From Chitinophagaceae bacterium (lineage in GTDB: Bacteria > Bacteroidota > Bacteroidia > Chitinophagales > Chitinophagaceae): a stretch of DNA of 64,000 nucleotides. The DNA lies in the NCBI GenBank assembly GCA_016699815.1, contig CP065012.1:1426001-1490000 (forward strand), written 5' to 3'. Positions within the stretch are counted from its first letter, which is position 1; each line of letters starts with the position of its first letter. The translations under genes and the position numbers were made by a program. Below, piece after piece: positions 53,497 to 61,458 of the stretch. The notes beneath the pieces are model-generated. The model was not told the origin of the DNA. It searched no databases and saw nothing but the letters and a program-made list of their open reading frames with translations.

Positions 53497-54645
53497 TCAA
53501 ATATTTTTTAGCAAATTTGCCGCAGCCTGCAACGTTTCTTCTTTTTTGGCAAAGCAAAAACGGAGTACTCTATTTTGTTGCGGAACAGAGCAAAAAGCAG
53601 ATACCGGAATACAAGCTACGCCATATTCTTTAACAAGCTTTACAGCAAAATCATTTTCAGGTTCATTGCTAATAGTGGCGTAGCTGTACAATTGAAAATA
53701 ACTACCCTGTGATGCCAATGGCTTTAACCTTGTTGCCGACATTGCCTGCATAAAAAAATCCCTTTTTTGCTGTAAAAATTTTCCCAGCTCAAGGTATTTA
53801 TCTTTTTGCTTTAAAAAAGCTGCAATACCATACTGCATGGGGCTATTGCAGGTAAAGCAGTTAAACTGATGAATTTTTCTAAACTCTTTCATTAGGGCCG
53901 GTGGTGCAATGCAATAACCCAGCTTCCAGCCCGTGCAGTGGTACACTTTTCCAAATGAAAAACAAATAAATGCTCTTTCGTACAACTCTGGATATTTCGC
54001 CAAACTATAGTGCTGCAAATTATCAAAAACCAGGTGTTCATATACTTCATCGCTAATAATAAAAATATTATTACCGGCAACTATGGATTTTAGAATCTCA
54101 ATATCCTGCTGGGTAATAAGTTTGCCGGATGGGTTGTGTGGAGAGTTAATAATAATTGCCCTGGTATTGGGATTAATTTTTTCTTTTACAAGATCCCAGT
54201 TAATTGTATATTCCGGAAAACTAAGTGGTATAGGTACTGCTTTTGCGCCATTTAACTCTATGGCAGGGATATAACAATCGTATGCCGGTTCAAATATTAT
54301 TACTTCATCGCCTTTTTGTAAAATAGTGGTAAGCGCTGTATAAATTGCATAAGTGCCTCCGGGAGTAATGGTAATTTCATCGCTTGCGTTTACTGTTGTG
54401 TTGTAAAGATCAAATATTTTTTCAGCTATTTGTTCCCTTAGTGTTGTAAGGCCGTTCATGTGCACATATTGATTATGGCCATCTTTCATAGCTTTGTTAA
54501 CCAATGCAATCAAAGCTTCATTCATTTCAAAATCGGGGAAACCCTGTCCAAGGTTAATCGCCTTGTGTTCAACCGCAAGGCTACTCATAATAGTAAAAAT
54601 TGTAGTGCCTACATGCGGCAACTTACTTTTTAAAACAGGTGTCAA
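53497..54645 (-). CDS. PLP-dependent aminotransferase (methionine/kynurenine aminotransferase type)
   Basis: A 382-residue class I/II aminotransferase. Markers: INLGQGFPDFEMNEAL, ITPGGTYAIYTAL, NSPHNPSGKLI, ISDEVYEHLVFD and the PLP lysine in SFGKVYHCTGWKLGY, plus the C-terminal Arg in NRVLRFCFAK. It most resembles the YbdL/kynurenine-aminotransferase group, often acting on methionine or aromatic amino acids. Same strand as, and 64 bp downstream of, the rhodanese gene. Converges on feoB with a 1-bp gap. Confidence 0.88.
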   Translation of the reverse strand: MTPVLKSKLPHVGTTIFTIMSSLAVEHKAINLGQGFPDFEMNEALIALVNKAMKDGHNQYVHMNGLTTLREQIAEKIFDLYNTTVNASDEITITPGGTYAIYTALTTILQKGDEVIIFEPAYDCYIPAIELNGAKAVPIPLSFPEYTINWDLVKEKINPNTRAIIINSPHNPSGKLITQQDIEILKSIVAGNNIFIISDEVYEHLVFDNLQHYSLAKYPELYERAFICFSFGKVYHCTGWKLGYCIAPPALMKEFRKIHQFNCFTCNSPMQYGIAAFLKQKDKYLELGKFLQQKRDFFMQAMSATRLKPLASQGSYFQLYSYATISNEPENDFAVKLVKEYGVACIPVSAFCSVPQQNRVLRFCFAKKEETLQAAANLLKNI

Positions 54646-54709
54646 TTTTTTCCCTATTTAGCAGAAGATAAAAAAAATGATGCAGCTATTTCAGGTTCTC
54701 AACTCTGCA

Positions 54710-55093
54710 TTATTCCACTACTTCCCTTCCTGATTCTTTCCAGGCTTTGATGCCGCCATCTAAATGAGCAACATTTTCAAAGCCCATTTGCTTTAGTGTG
54801 GTAACAGCCAATGCTGAGCGGCCTCCGGATGCACAATGTAAAATTATTCTTTTGCTTTTATCAAATTCCGGTTTGTGATAGGGTAGAGATGCATCTGCAT
54901 AAAACTCCAGCATTCCACGGGGTGCATGCACTGCGCCGGCTATTCGGCCATTTTGTTTAAGTTCTTCGCTTTCTCTAATGTCTATTAGGGTTACATTGCT
55001 TTTTTGCAATTCTTCATTCACCTGGTCGGCAGACAGGTTTTCAATACCTTGTTTAGCTTCTTTAACTAAATCTGTTGCGGATTTGTTTACCAT
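54710..55093 (-). CDS. Rhodanese-like domain protein
   Basis: A 127-residue single rhodanese domain with active-site loop LHCASGGRSALA (catalytic Cys), DIRESEELKQNGRIAGAVHA and the C-terminal HLDGGIKAWKESG. Cytosolic, probable sulfur transferase or persulfide carrier. I used ATG 55093 (MVNKSATDL); the upstream extension is not family-like. Substrate unknown. Confidence 0.88.
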   Translation of the reverse strand: MVNKSATDLVKEAKQGIENLSADQVNEELQKSNVTLIDIRESEELKQNGRIAGAVHAPRGMLEFYADASLPYHKPEFDKSKRIILHCASGGRSALAVTTLKQMGFENVAHLDGGIKAWKESGREVVE

Positions 55094-55150
55094 AATTATA
55101 AATTTTAGTTTGCGTTTAACCCACAAAGGCAAATCGGGTTAAAAAATTAA

Positions 55151-56233
55151 TTACAAAAATTTTTCGCCTTTATTTCTTTTTACTTCGGCAACGTATTCTT
55201 TTATTTCCTGCTCTTTATTTTTTTTGCAAATAAGCAATACATCTTTTGTGTCTACAACTATAAACTCATCGAGGCCTTGTAAAAGCAGCAATTTTTTATT
55301 GTCGGCATGTACCATATTATTGGTGGCATCTATTACAATTACGTTATTGCCACCAACGGCATTACCTAAATAATCTTTATCAAAAGTATCGTAAGCGCTT
55401 GCCCAGGTTCCCAAATCGCTCCAGCCAAATGAAGAAGGAAATACATATACATTGTCGGCTTTTTCCATAATACCATAGTCAATAGAAATATTTATACACA
55501 GCGGATAAATCCTGTTTATAGCATCCTGCTCTTCGTTAGTATTATAGTGTTCTCGTTCTGCATCAAAAACCTCATGCATTTCGGGGAGGTATTGTTCAAA
55601 AGCCTGAACAATATTTTTTACCTGCCATACAAATATGCCGGCATTCCATAAAAAATCACCGCTGGCTACGAAGGTTTTGGCCAGTGCCTGGTCGGGTTTT
55701 TCTGTAAATGTTTTTACCCGGTACACATTATCGGCTACAGCCATGGGTTCAAATTGAATATAACCGTAGCCGGTATTAGGAGTTAAAGGTTTAATACCTA
55801 AAGTAACCAATGCTTTTATTTGAGAAGTAAAGTGCAGGGCATCTAGTGCAACTTTTATAAATTTTTCCGTATCCAGTATTAGATGATCGGCGGGTGCACA
55901 AACAAGGTTTGCTTCGGGGTTTAATTGCCGAAGCTTATAAGAGATATAAGCAATACAAGCTGCTGTATTTTTTCTGCTAGGCTCACAAAGGATATTTGCC
56001 GGGTTTAATTGCGGCAATTGTTTGATGCATATTTCCCGGTATTGTTCCGAGGTTACAATATAAATATTGTCCCTATCAATAAATTGCTCAAAGCGGTCAA
56101 ATGTAGCCTGTATGAGCGTTCGCCCGGTATTTAAAATATCTAAAAACTGCTTGGGGTAATCGGTACGGCTCATGGGCCAAAACCTGCTGCCGATACCGCC
56201 AGCCATAATTGCTACGTAATTATTTTTATTCAT
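55151..56233 (-). CDS. Mannose-1-phosphate guanylyltransferase
   Basis: Makes GDP-mannose from mannose-1-phosphate and GTP for surface polysaccharide. 360 residues, with GGIGSRFWPMSRTDYPKQFL (signature loop), CAPADHLILD, GYGYIQFEP, TFTEKPDQALAKTFVASGDF and WNAGIFVWQ. The isomerase half found in longer ManC/AlgA proteins is absent. Between kdsD (14 bp upstream) and the rhodanese gene on one strand, it fits a sugar-nucleotide operon. Confidence 0.93.
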   Translation of the reverse strand: MNKNNYVAIMAGGIGSRFWPMSRTDYPKQFLDILNTGRTLIQATFDRFEQFIDRDNIYIVTSEQYREICIKQLPQLNPANILCEPSRKNTAACIAYISYKLRQLNPEANLVCAPADHLILDTEKFIKVALDALHFTSQIKALVTLGIKPLTPNTGYGYIQFEPMAVADNVYRVKTFTEKPDQALAKTFVASGDFLWNAGIFVWQVKNIVQAFEQYLPEMHEVFDAEREHYNTNEEQDAINRIYPLCINISIDYGIMEKADNVYVFPSSFGWSDLGTWASAYDTFDKDYLGNAVGGNNVIVIDATNNMVHADNKKLLLLQGLDEFIVVDTKDVLLICKKNKEQEIKEYVAEVKRNKGEKFL

Positions 56234-56247
56234 AAACAGATGTTCCT

Positions 56248-57213
56248 TTAAATAATGCCTTCTCTTATTAAATCATGCAAATGTATAACGCCTGCATATA
56301 CGCCCTCATTAATTACTAAAAGTTGTGAAATATTGTTTTGCCGCATTTTTTCCAAAGCATTTATTGCCAATTCCCCTGCTTCAATAATTTTGGGATTGCT
56401 GCCCATTATATCTATTGCGGTAAGGCTGATAAATGAATCTTGTTTTTCCAGCATCCTTCGTATATCTCCATCGGTAATAATTCCGGTAATTTTTCCTTTT
56501 ACATCAACCACCGCCGCTGTACCCAACCTTTTTGCAGTAATTTCTACCAATACCTCTTTAACTGTTGCAGATTCTTTAACCAGCGGTTTTTCATTCAATC
56601 TAGCCAGGTCGGCAACCCTTAAAAATAATTTTTTTCCTAATGCTCCACCTGGATGGTATTTAGCAAAATCTTCCGGCTTAAACCCACGGGCTTCCATAAG
56701 GCATACCGCTAAAGCGTCTCCCATTACCATTTGTGCCGTAGTGCTTGTTGTAGGTGCAAGATTATTGGGGCAAGCCTCTTTGCTTACTGTTGTATTTAAA
56801 ACAATATCGCTGTGGGTGGCAAGATAAGACCGCACATTGCCCACCATACCAATTAAGATATTACCAAAATTTTTTATTAAGGGTGCAAGTATTTTTATTT
56901 CGGGGCTATCGCCGCTTTTGCTAACAATCATTACGTTATCGCTCTGTTGTATCATCCCCAAATCGCCATGAATGGCATCTGCCGCATGCATAAAAATTGA
57001 CGGTGTTCCGGTGCTGTTCATTGTAGCCACAATTTTTTGAGCTACAAGTGCGCTTTTACCTATACCACTTATAATGAGCCTTCCCCCTGGTTTTGAAAGC
57101 CTTTCTACCGCTTTACAAAAATCTTCATTTACAAAAGCTGCAAGCCCGGCAATTGCTTCAGCCTGAAGGGCAATTGTTTGTTTTGCACTGGTTATTACAG
57201 GTTCATATTTCAT
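56248..57213 (-). CDS. kdsD: Arabinose-5-phosphate isomerase (KpsF/GutQ family)
   Basis: Converts ribulose-5-phosphate to arabinose-5-phosphate, the first step to Kdo. The SIS domain (1-185) shows GRLIISGIGKSALVAQKIVA, HAADAIHGDLGMI and VSKSGDSPEIKILAP; a CBS pair follows (200-321; VDVKGKITGIITDGDIRRML, NISQLLVINEGVYAGVIHLH). 321 residues, full length. First gene of the minus-strand cluster. kdsB at 27200 acts later in the same pathway. Confidence 0.95.
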   Translation of the reverse strand: MKYEPVITSAKQTIALQAEAIAGLAAFVNEDFCKAVERLSKPGGRLIISGIGKSALVAQKIVATMNSTGTPSIFMHAADAIHGDLGMIQQSDNVMIVSKSGDSPEIKILAPLIKNFGNILIGMVGNVRSYLATHSDIVLNTTVSKEACPNNLAPTTSTTAQMVMGDALAVCLMEARGFKPEDFAKYHPGGALGKKLFLRVADLARLNEKPLVKESATVKEVLVEITAKRLGTAAVVDVKGKITGIITDGDIRRMLEKQDSFISLTAIDIMGSNPKIIEAGELAINALEKMRQNNISQLLVINEGVYAGVIHLHDLIREGII

Positions 57214-57471
57214 CAGGCAGCAAACCTACTTAAAAATTAGAATATGCAAACCTTCCCTTTAACCCGGCTTTGTGAATAACTACAAAAAAAAGGTTGGTAA
57301 ATTTTCATATTAATTGCTTACCTTAAATGCTTATAAAGCTTCGTTAATTTTTTTTTGGATGTAATGAAAAGCAGCGCTTATTTTGACTTACTGCATTGAT
57401 CAATTAACTTTGCCGGCCTAAAAAAATTTTTTATTCTATTTCAATCGCATCGAACCTGGTGATTTACAAAA

Positions 57472-59733
57472 ATGGCAACTACAAAAAAAGCATCTAAACC
57501 CGTTAAGTCGGGCACAAAAATACCCACAGAAAAACCCATAGGCATCCTAAGCGGCAAACTCCAGGATTATTTTGGCTTTGACAGCTTCAAAGGCAACCAG
57601 GAAAAAATAATTTCCTGTATTTTAAACAAGCAGGACAGCTTTGTAATTATGCCCACAGGCGGTGGTAAAAGCCTATGCTATCAACTCCCGGCAATGATGA
57701 ACCCCGGAGTGGCAATAATTGTTTCTCCGCTTATTGCATTAATGAAAAACCAGGTAGACCTGGTACGCAGTTACAGCAGTAAAGATGAAATTGCACATTT
57801 TTTAAACAGCACCTTAAACAAAGGCCAGCAAAAAATTGTAAAAAGTGACCTGGCCAGCGGCAAAACAAAAATGCTTTACGTGGCGCCGGAAACCCTCACC
57901 AAAGAAGAAAATATTATTTTCTTTAAAGAATTAAATATTTCATTTGTAGCCGTTGATGAAGCCCATTGTATTTCTGAATGGGGCCACGACTTTAGGCCCG
58001 AATACCGCAGGCTTAAGGAAATGATTGACCTCATAAGCGAAGACCTGCCTATTATTGCACTTACCGCAACCGCTACACCCAAGGTGCAAAGCGATATTAT
58101 TAAAAACCTGGGCTTACGCAACCCCAAAATTTTTATTTCCTCTTTTAACCGGCCCAACCTGCATTACGAAGTAATGCCCAAAGTAAACGTTCGCCAAACT
58201 AATGAAAGCATAGTGCGTTTTATTAAAACGCATAAAAACAAAAGCGGTATCATTTATACGCTCAACCGCAAAACCACCGAAGAACTTGCCGCCATGCTCA
58301 ATGCCAACGGTATAAGCGCAGTAGCCTACCATGCTGGCCTGGATGCCAAATTAAGGGCAACCCGGCAAGACCAGTTTTTAAATGAAGCTGTTCAGGTAAT
58401 TGTGGCCACCATTGCATTTGGTATGGGAATAGATAAACCTGATATTCGCTTTGTAATTCATTACAACATTCCAAAATCAATTGAAAATTATTACCAGGAA
58501 ACCGGAAGGGCAGGGCGGGACGGACTTGAAGGGAAATGTGTATTGTATTACTCCCACAAAGACGTTGCCAAGCTGGAACACCTTATGCGTGACAAGCCAC
58601 TAAGCGAAAGAGAAGTAGGAGCTCAACTTATTTACGAAACAGTTTCGTATGCCGAAAGCAGTGTATGCCGCCGCAAAACACTGCTCTATTATTTTGGTGA
58701 AGACTTTGATGATAAAAAAAGTTGCGGCCATTGTGATAATTGTTTAAACCCAAAAGAAAAAATTGAAACTAAAGCAGAAGTACTTATTGCACTTAAATGC
58801 ATTGATGCACTGCAAGAAAGGTTCCCTATTGAATATGTACTAAACATCCTTTTGGGAAAAGCCAATAACCAGGTACAAATGTACAGTCATGAAAACCTAG
58901 GGGTTTTTGCCACAGGCAACGATAAAGACACACATTTTTGGAACAGCCTTATCCGGCAAATGCTGCTGGAAGATTTGCTTTCAAAAGATATTGTGGAGTA
59001 TGGTGTATTAAAAATTACGGCTAAAGGAAGGGCGTTTATGAAAAAACCCACTTCGTTTAAAACGGCCCTCAATAATTTATTTGAAGATGCCAATGCCGAT
59101 GATGAAGCAACAGAAGCAACTCCGGCAGTAGGATCGGCAGCAGACGAGCAACTGCTTGAAATGTTAAAAGACCTAAGAAAAAAAGTGGCCAAAGAAAAAA
59201 ACCTTCCACCCTTTGTAATTTTCTTAGAGTCATCCTTAGAAGATATGGCTACCATGTATCCTACCTCGGTACCCGAGCTGGAAAAAGTAAGCGGTGTAAG
59301 CAAAGGAAAAGCTATCAGGTATGGTAAACCATTTATTGATATAATTGCCAAGCATGTAGAAGACAATGATATAATCCGCCCCGATGATTTTGTTATGAAA
59401 AGTGTGGTAAACAGGAATAACCACAAAATATTCATCATTCAAAATGTTGACAAAAAAATCCCCCTGGAAACTATTGCCAAAACAAAAGACCTTAGAATAG
59501 ACCAGCTTTTGGAAGAAATGGAAACCATTGTTGCCAGCGGCACAAAGCTCAACTTAAATTATGCAATTGATGATATAGTGGATGAGTACGAACAAGAAGA
59601 AATAATTGATTATTTTAAAAACTGCCAAACCTCATCATTGCAAGTAGCACAAGAAGAACTTGCAGACAGTAATTTTAACTGGGAGCAGTTAAAACTAATG
59701 CGTATAAAGTTTTTGTGTGAATTTGGAAATTAG
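57472..59733 (+). CDS. recQ: ATP-dependent DNA helicase RecQ
   Basis: A 3'-5' helicase of recombination repair. Helicase motifs: MPTGGGKSLCYQLPA (Walker A near residue 62), VDEAHCISEWGHDFRPEYRR, LTATATPKVQSDI, VATIAFGMGIDKPDIRFVIH and QETGRAGRDG. The zinc domain has CRRKTLLYYFGE and CGHCDNC. Winged-helix and HRDC domains follow (PPFVIFLESSLEDMATMYPT). The 753-residue length includes a basic N-terminal extension (about 25 residues) and a C-terminal helical tail. Confidence 0.95.
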   Translation: MATTKKASKPVKSGTKIPTEKPIGILSGKLQDYFGFDSFKGNQEKIISCILNKQDSFVIMPTGGGKSLCYQLPAMMNPGVAIIVSPLIALMKNQVDLVRSYSSKDEIAHFLNSTLNKGQQKIVKSDLASGKTKMLYVAPETLTKEENIIFFKELNISFVAVDEAHCISEWGHDFRPEYRRLKEMIDLISEDLPIIALTATATPKVQSDIIKNLGLRNPKIFISSFNRPNLHYEVMPKVNVRQTNESIVRFIKTHKNKSGIIYTLNRKTTEELAAMLNANGISAVAYHAGLDAKLRATRQDQFLNEAVQVIVATIAFGMGIDKPDIRFVIHYNIPKSIENYYQETGRAGRDGLEGKCVLYYSHKDVAKLEHLMRDKPLSEREVGAQLIYETVSYAESSVCRRKTLLYYFGEDFDDKKSCGHCDNCLNPKEKIETKAEVLIALKCIDALQERFPIEYVLNILLGKANNQVQMYSHENLGVFATGNDKDTHFWNSLIRQMLLEDLLSKDIVEYGVLKITAKGRAFMKKPTSFKTALNNLFEDANADDEATEATPAVGSAADEQLLEMLKDLRKKVAKEKNLPPFVIFLESSLEDMATMYPTSVPELEKVSGVSKGKAIRYGKPFIDIIAKHVEDNDIIRPDDFVMKSVVNRNNHKIFIIQNVDKKIPLETIAKTKDLRIDQLLEEMETIVASGTKLNLNYAIDDIVDEYEQEEIIDYFKNCQTSSLQVAQEELADSNFNWEQLKLMRIKFLCEFGN

Positions 59734-59847
59734 CACAAACCCCTTTTGCTAAATATAGGATAAGAAATTTTTCAATAAAATAAATAACTTACTCCCGTTG
59801 ATTTTTCGTTGAAATCTCCTATTTTTGCTGCCCCGAAAGGGAAAATA

Positions 59848-60070
59848 CTGCGGTATCCGCCTCGGCGGAAAAGAACTGAAAATTGAAATACTGCGGTATC
59901 CGCCGAATGGCGGAAAAGAACTGAAAATTGAAATACTGCGGTATCCGCCGAATGGCGGAAAAGAACTGAAAATTGAAATGGTGCGGTATCCGCCGAATGG
60001 CGGAAAAGAACTGAAAATTGAAATGGTGCGGTATCCGCCGAATGGCGGAAAAGAACTGAAAATTGAAATG
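59848..60070 (+). repeat. Five tandem 45-bp units merging into the tRNA-Phe gene
   Basis: Units at 59848-59890 (43 bp), 59891-59935, 59936-59980, 59981-60025 and 60026-60070. Each contains CTGCGGTATCCGCC or GTGCGGTATCCGCC, a short spacer, GGCGGA, then AAAGAACTGAAAATTGAAAT. The sixth unit position is the tRNA-Phe gene itself: it opens with GTGCGGTA and shares ACTGAAAAT around the anticodon. The units thus look like degenerate copies of the tRNA 5' half with the D arm replaced by a CCGCC/GGCGG hairpin. Confidence 0.85.
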
Positions 60071-60142
60071 GTGCGGTAGCTCAGTCGGTAGAGCAAAGGA
60101 CTGAAAATCCTTGTGTCGCCGGTTCGATCCCGGCCCACACCA
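60070..60142 (+). tRNA. tRNA-Phe (GAA)
   Basis: Cloverleaf: acceptor GGTGCGG/CCACACC, D arm GCTCAGTCGGTAGAGC, anticodon arm AAGGA-CTGAAAA-TCCTT with GAA at positions 34-36, T arm GCCGG-TTCGATC-CCGGC, discriminator A, no encoded CCA. The acceptor stem has one C-A mismatch (fifth pair). The base concerned lies in GTGCGG shared with the upstream repeats, so it may have been converted by them. Confidence 0.88.
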
Positions 60143-60147
60143 CAATA
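60095..60147 (+). repeat. Direct repeat, left copy (tRNA-Phe 3' half)
   Basis: 53 bp covering the anticodon arm to past the tRNA 3' end, exactly repeated at 60459-60511. The two copies bracket the GIY-YIG gene with a period of 364 bp. Confidence 0.9.
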
Positions 60148-60148
60148 T

Positions 60149-60178
60149 GGCCTGTTGCATAAGTAGCAGGCCGTTTTA
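60149..60178 (+). terminator. Terminator after tRNA-Phe
   Basis: GGCCTG (60149-60154) pairs with CAGGCC (60167-60172), followed by GTTTTATT. It lies between the tRNA and the GIY-YIG start at 60181. Confidence 0.65.
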
Positions 60179-60180
60179 TT

Positions 60181-60468
60181 ATGTGGCATGTCTATATTTT
60201 ATATTCCACTAAAGCGGCTAAAACATATACAGGATTTTCAAATGATGTGCAGCGGCGGCTATTTGAACATAATATAAGTGAATCCCGTGGCTTCACTTTG
60301 CGTTACAGGCCTTGGACACTTATAAGAACAGAAAATTTTAGTACTAAAAAAGATGCCATGCTTCGGGAAAAATTTTTAAAAACTGGACGGGGAAGGGAAC
60401 AAGTAAAAAATTTTATACAGAATTTTATTCATAATGCTGCGGTATCCGCCGCGGCGGAAAAGGACTGA
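60181..60468 (+). CDS. GIY-YIG nuclease (UPF0213-like)
   Basis: A 95-residue single-domain nuclease. MWHVYILYS supplies the Y-I-L-type GIY element and TYTGFSNDVQRRLFEHN the YIG element and catalytic Arg, followed by LRYRPWTLIRTENFSTKKDA and MLREKFLKTGRGRE. The last residues NAAVSAAAEKD and the stop are encoded by the inserted palindrome and the tRNA-like repeat, so the native C-terminus was probably replaced. Its position between tRNA-Phe and a duplicate of its 3' half suggests mobility linked to tRNA genes. Confidence 0.88.
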   Translation: MWHVYILYSTKAAKTYTGFSNDVQRRLFEHNISESRGFTLRYRPWTLIRTENFSTKKDAMLREKFLKTGRGREQVKNFIQNFIHNAAVSAAAEKD

Positions 60469-60506
60469 AAATCCTTGTGTCGCCGGTTCGATCCCGGCCC
60501 ACACCA
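60436..60506 (+). pseudogene. Chimeric tRNA-Phe-like sequence with a palindrome in place of the D arm
   Basis: It reads GCTGCGGTA, then TCCGCC-GC-GGCGGA where the D arm should be, then the complete anticodon arm, variable region, T arm and acceptor 3' strand identical to tRNA-Phe. The acceptor 5' strand has two mismatches. Without a normal D arm it is unlikely to be a working tRNA. It overlaps the 3' end of the GIY-YIG gene. Confidence 0.75.
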
Positions 60507-60511
60507 CAATA
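60459..60511 (+). repeat. Direct repeat, right copy (tRNA-Phe 3' half)
   Basis: Exact 53-bp duplicate of 60095-60147, beginning at AAAGGACTGAAAATCC and ending at CACACCACAATA. Confidence 0.9.
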
Positions 60512-60830
60512 CCACACAATTTCAAGCGATTTTTATTATAAATGCTTTACTTACACAGCTTATACCAATGGGTTTTATAAGGTTTTATACGTTTTTTACC
60601 AACAACACTCAAATGCCACATAATCTTTAATTTTCTGTTTTCTTATACCCAATCTATATAAGCGTACATACAATGATTTGCAAATTTTAATAAATTCTAA
60701 AAAAAACTTCTCAAAATATTATGTAATTAAAAAGGGATATATATACCTTTATGCTGAATTATTTAAACCAAAATTGCTCCACTGACGCCGCTTATAACAA
60801 GCTTCATTTATTAAAAAAATACACCAAATC
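60512..60830. other. AT-rich intergenic region
   Basis: 319 bp between the tRNA-like sequence and the YbjN-like gene. I see nothing in it beyond AT-rich sequence that must include the downstream promoter. Confidence 0.4.
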
Positions 60831-61313
60831 ATGAACACAGCATTTATTTTAAAAAGAACATCACTGGCAATTGTTTTATTCTTTTTTATAGCATCCGCCA
60901 GTGCACAAAAATTAATTTTGGCAGACGATGTTAACAGTACTCTGCTTAAAAATATTTGTGATGATGCAGCAATAAAAGTTGATGAAACAAAAGACACTTA
61001 TATTAAAGTAAAAGAAACCTTTGAAATTTATATTGATATTGATTCCAAAAAAAGATTTTTATATATGAACATAAGCTATCCTTTGGTAGCGGAGGCAACA
61101 CCAAGTAAAGTATATCAGTTAATGAATAAACTGAACAGGGAAATTATTTTAATGAAATGTTATTACAACCCCGAGAAAAATACCGTTAACTATGCATATG
61201 ATTTTTGGATAGAAAGTGGGTTTACCAACCGCACCTTTATTAATGCCATAAAAATGTTTAGCAGTGCATTAAGCCTGTCATTAGATAAAGACACAGATAA
61301 GCTCATAAAATAA
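60831..61313 (+). CDS. Secreted YbjN-like protein
   Basis: A 160-residue exported protein with signal peptide (TSLAIVLFFFIASASAQ). The mature part (FLYMNISYPLVAEATPSKVY, LMNKLNREIILMKCYYNPEK, then a helix SGFTNRTFINAIKMFSSALS) resembles the YbjN/type III chaperone-like fold. Function unknown. A terminator follows at 61350. Confidence 0.65.
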   Translation: MNTAFILKRTSLAIVLFFFIASASAQKLILADDVNSTLLKNICDDAAIKVDETKDTYIKVKETFEIYIDIDSKKRFLYMNISYPLVAEATPSKVYQLMNKLNREIILMKCYYNPEKNTVNYAYDFWIESGFTNRTFINAIKMFSSALSLSLDKDTDKLIK

Positions 61314-61349
61314 AAGGAGCTGCAATATAAAAAAGCAACTTATTAAATG

Positions 61350-61386
61350 CAGCATCAGCAGGTAAAGGCTGGTGCTGTTTTCTTTT
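61350..61386 (+). terminator. Terminator after the YbjN-like gene
   Basis: CAGCATCAGC (61350-61359) and GCTGGTGCTG (61368-61377), one mismatch or wobble in ten pairs, then TTTTCTTTT. Confidence 0.78.
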
Positions 61387-61458
61387 GTACTTTAAAGAAT
61401 AGAAGAATTAATATTAATACGTTAAAACAAAATACAGCATTTAAATTAATATTTCATA

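Noticed and set aside
59848..60070. Possible CRISPR array in the 45-bp tandem units
   Set aside because: Units are directly adjacent with no unique spacers, there are no cas genes in the window, and the unit resembles the neighbouring tRNA gene.
59749..60189. Minus-strand open frame across the tandem repeats (repeating SIFSSFPPFGGYR)
   Set aside because: It is open only because the unit is 45 bp, a multiple of three. It overlaps the tRNA gene antisense and has no family-like sequence.
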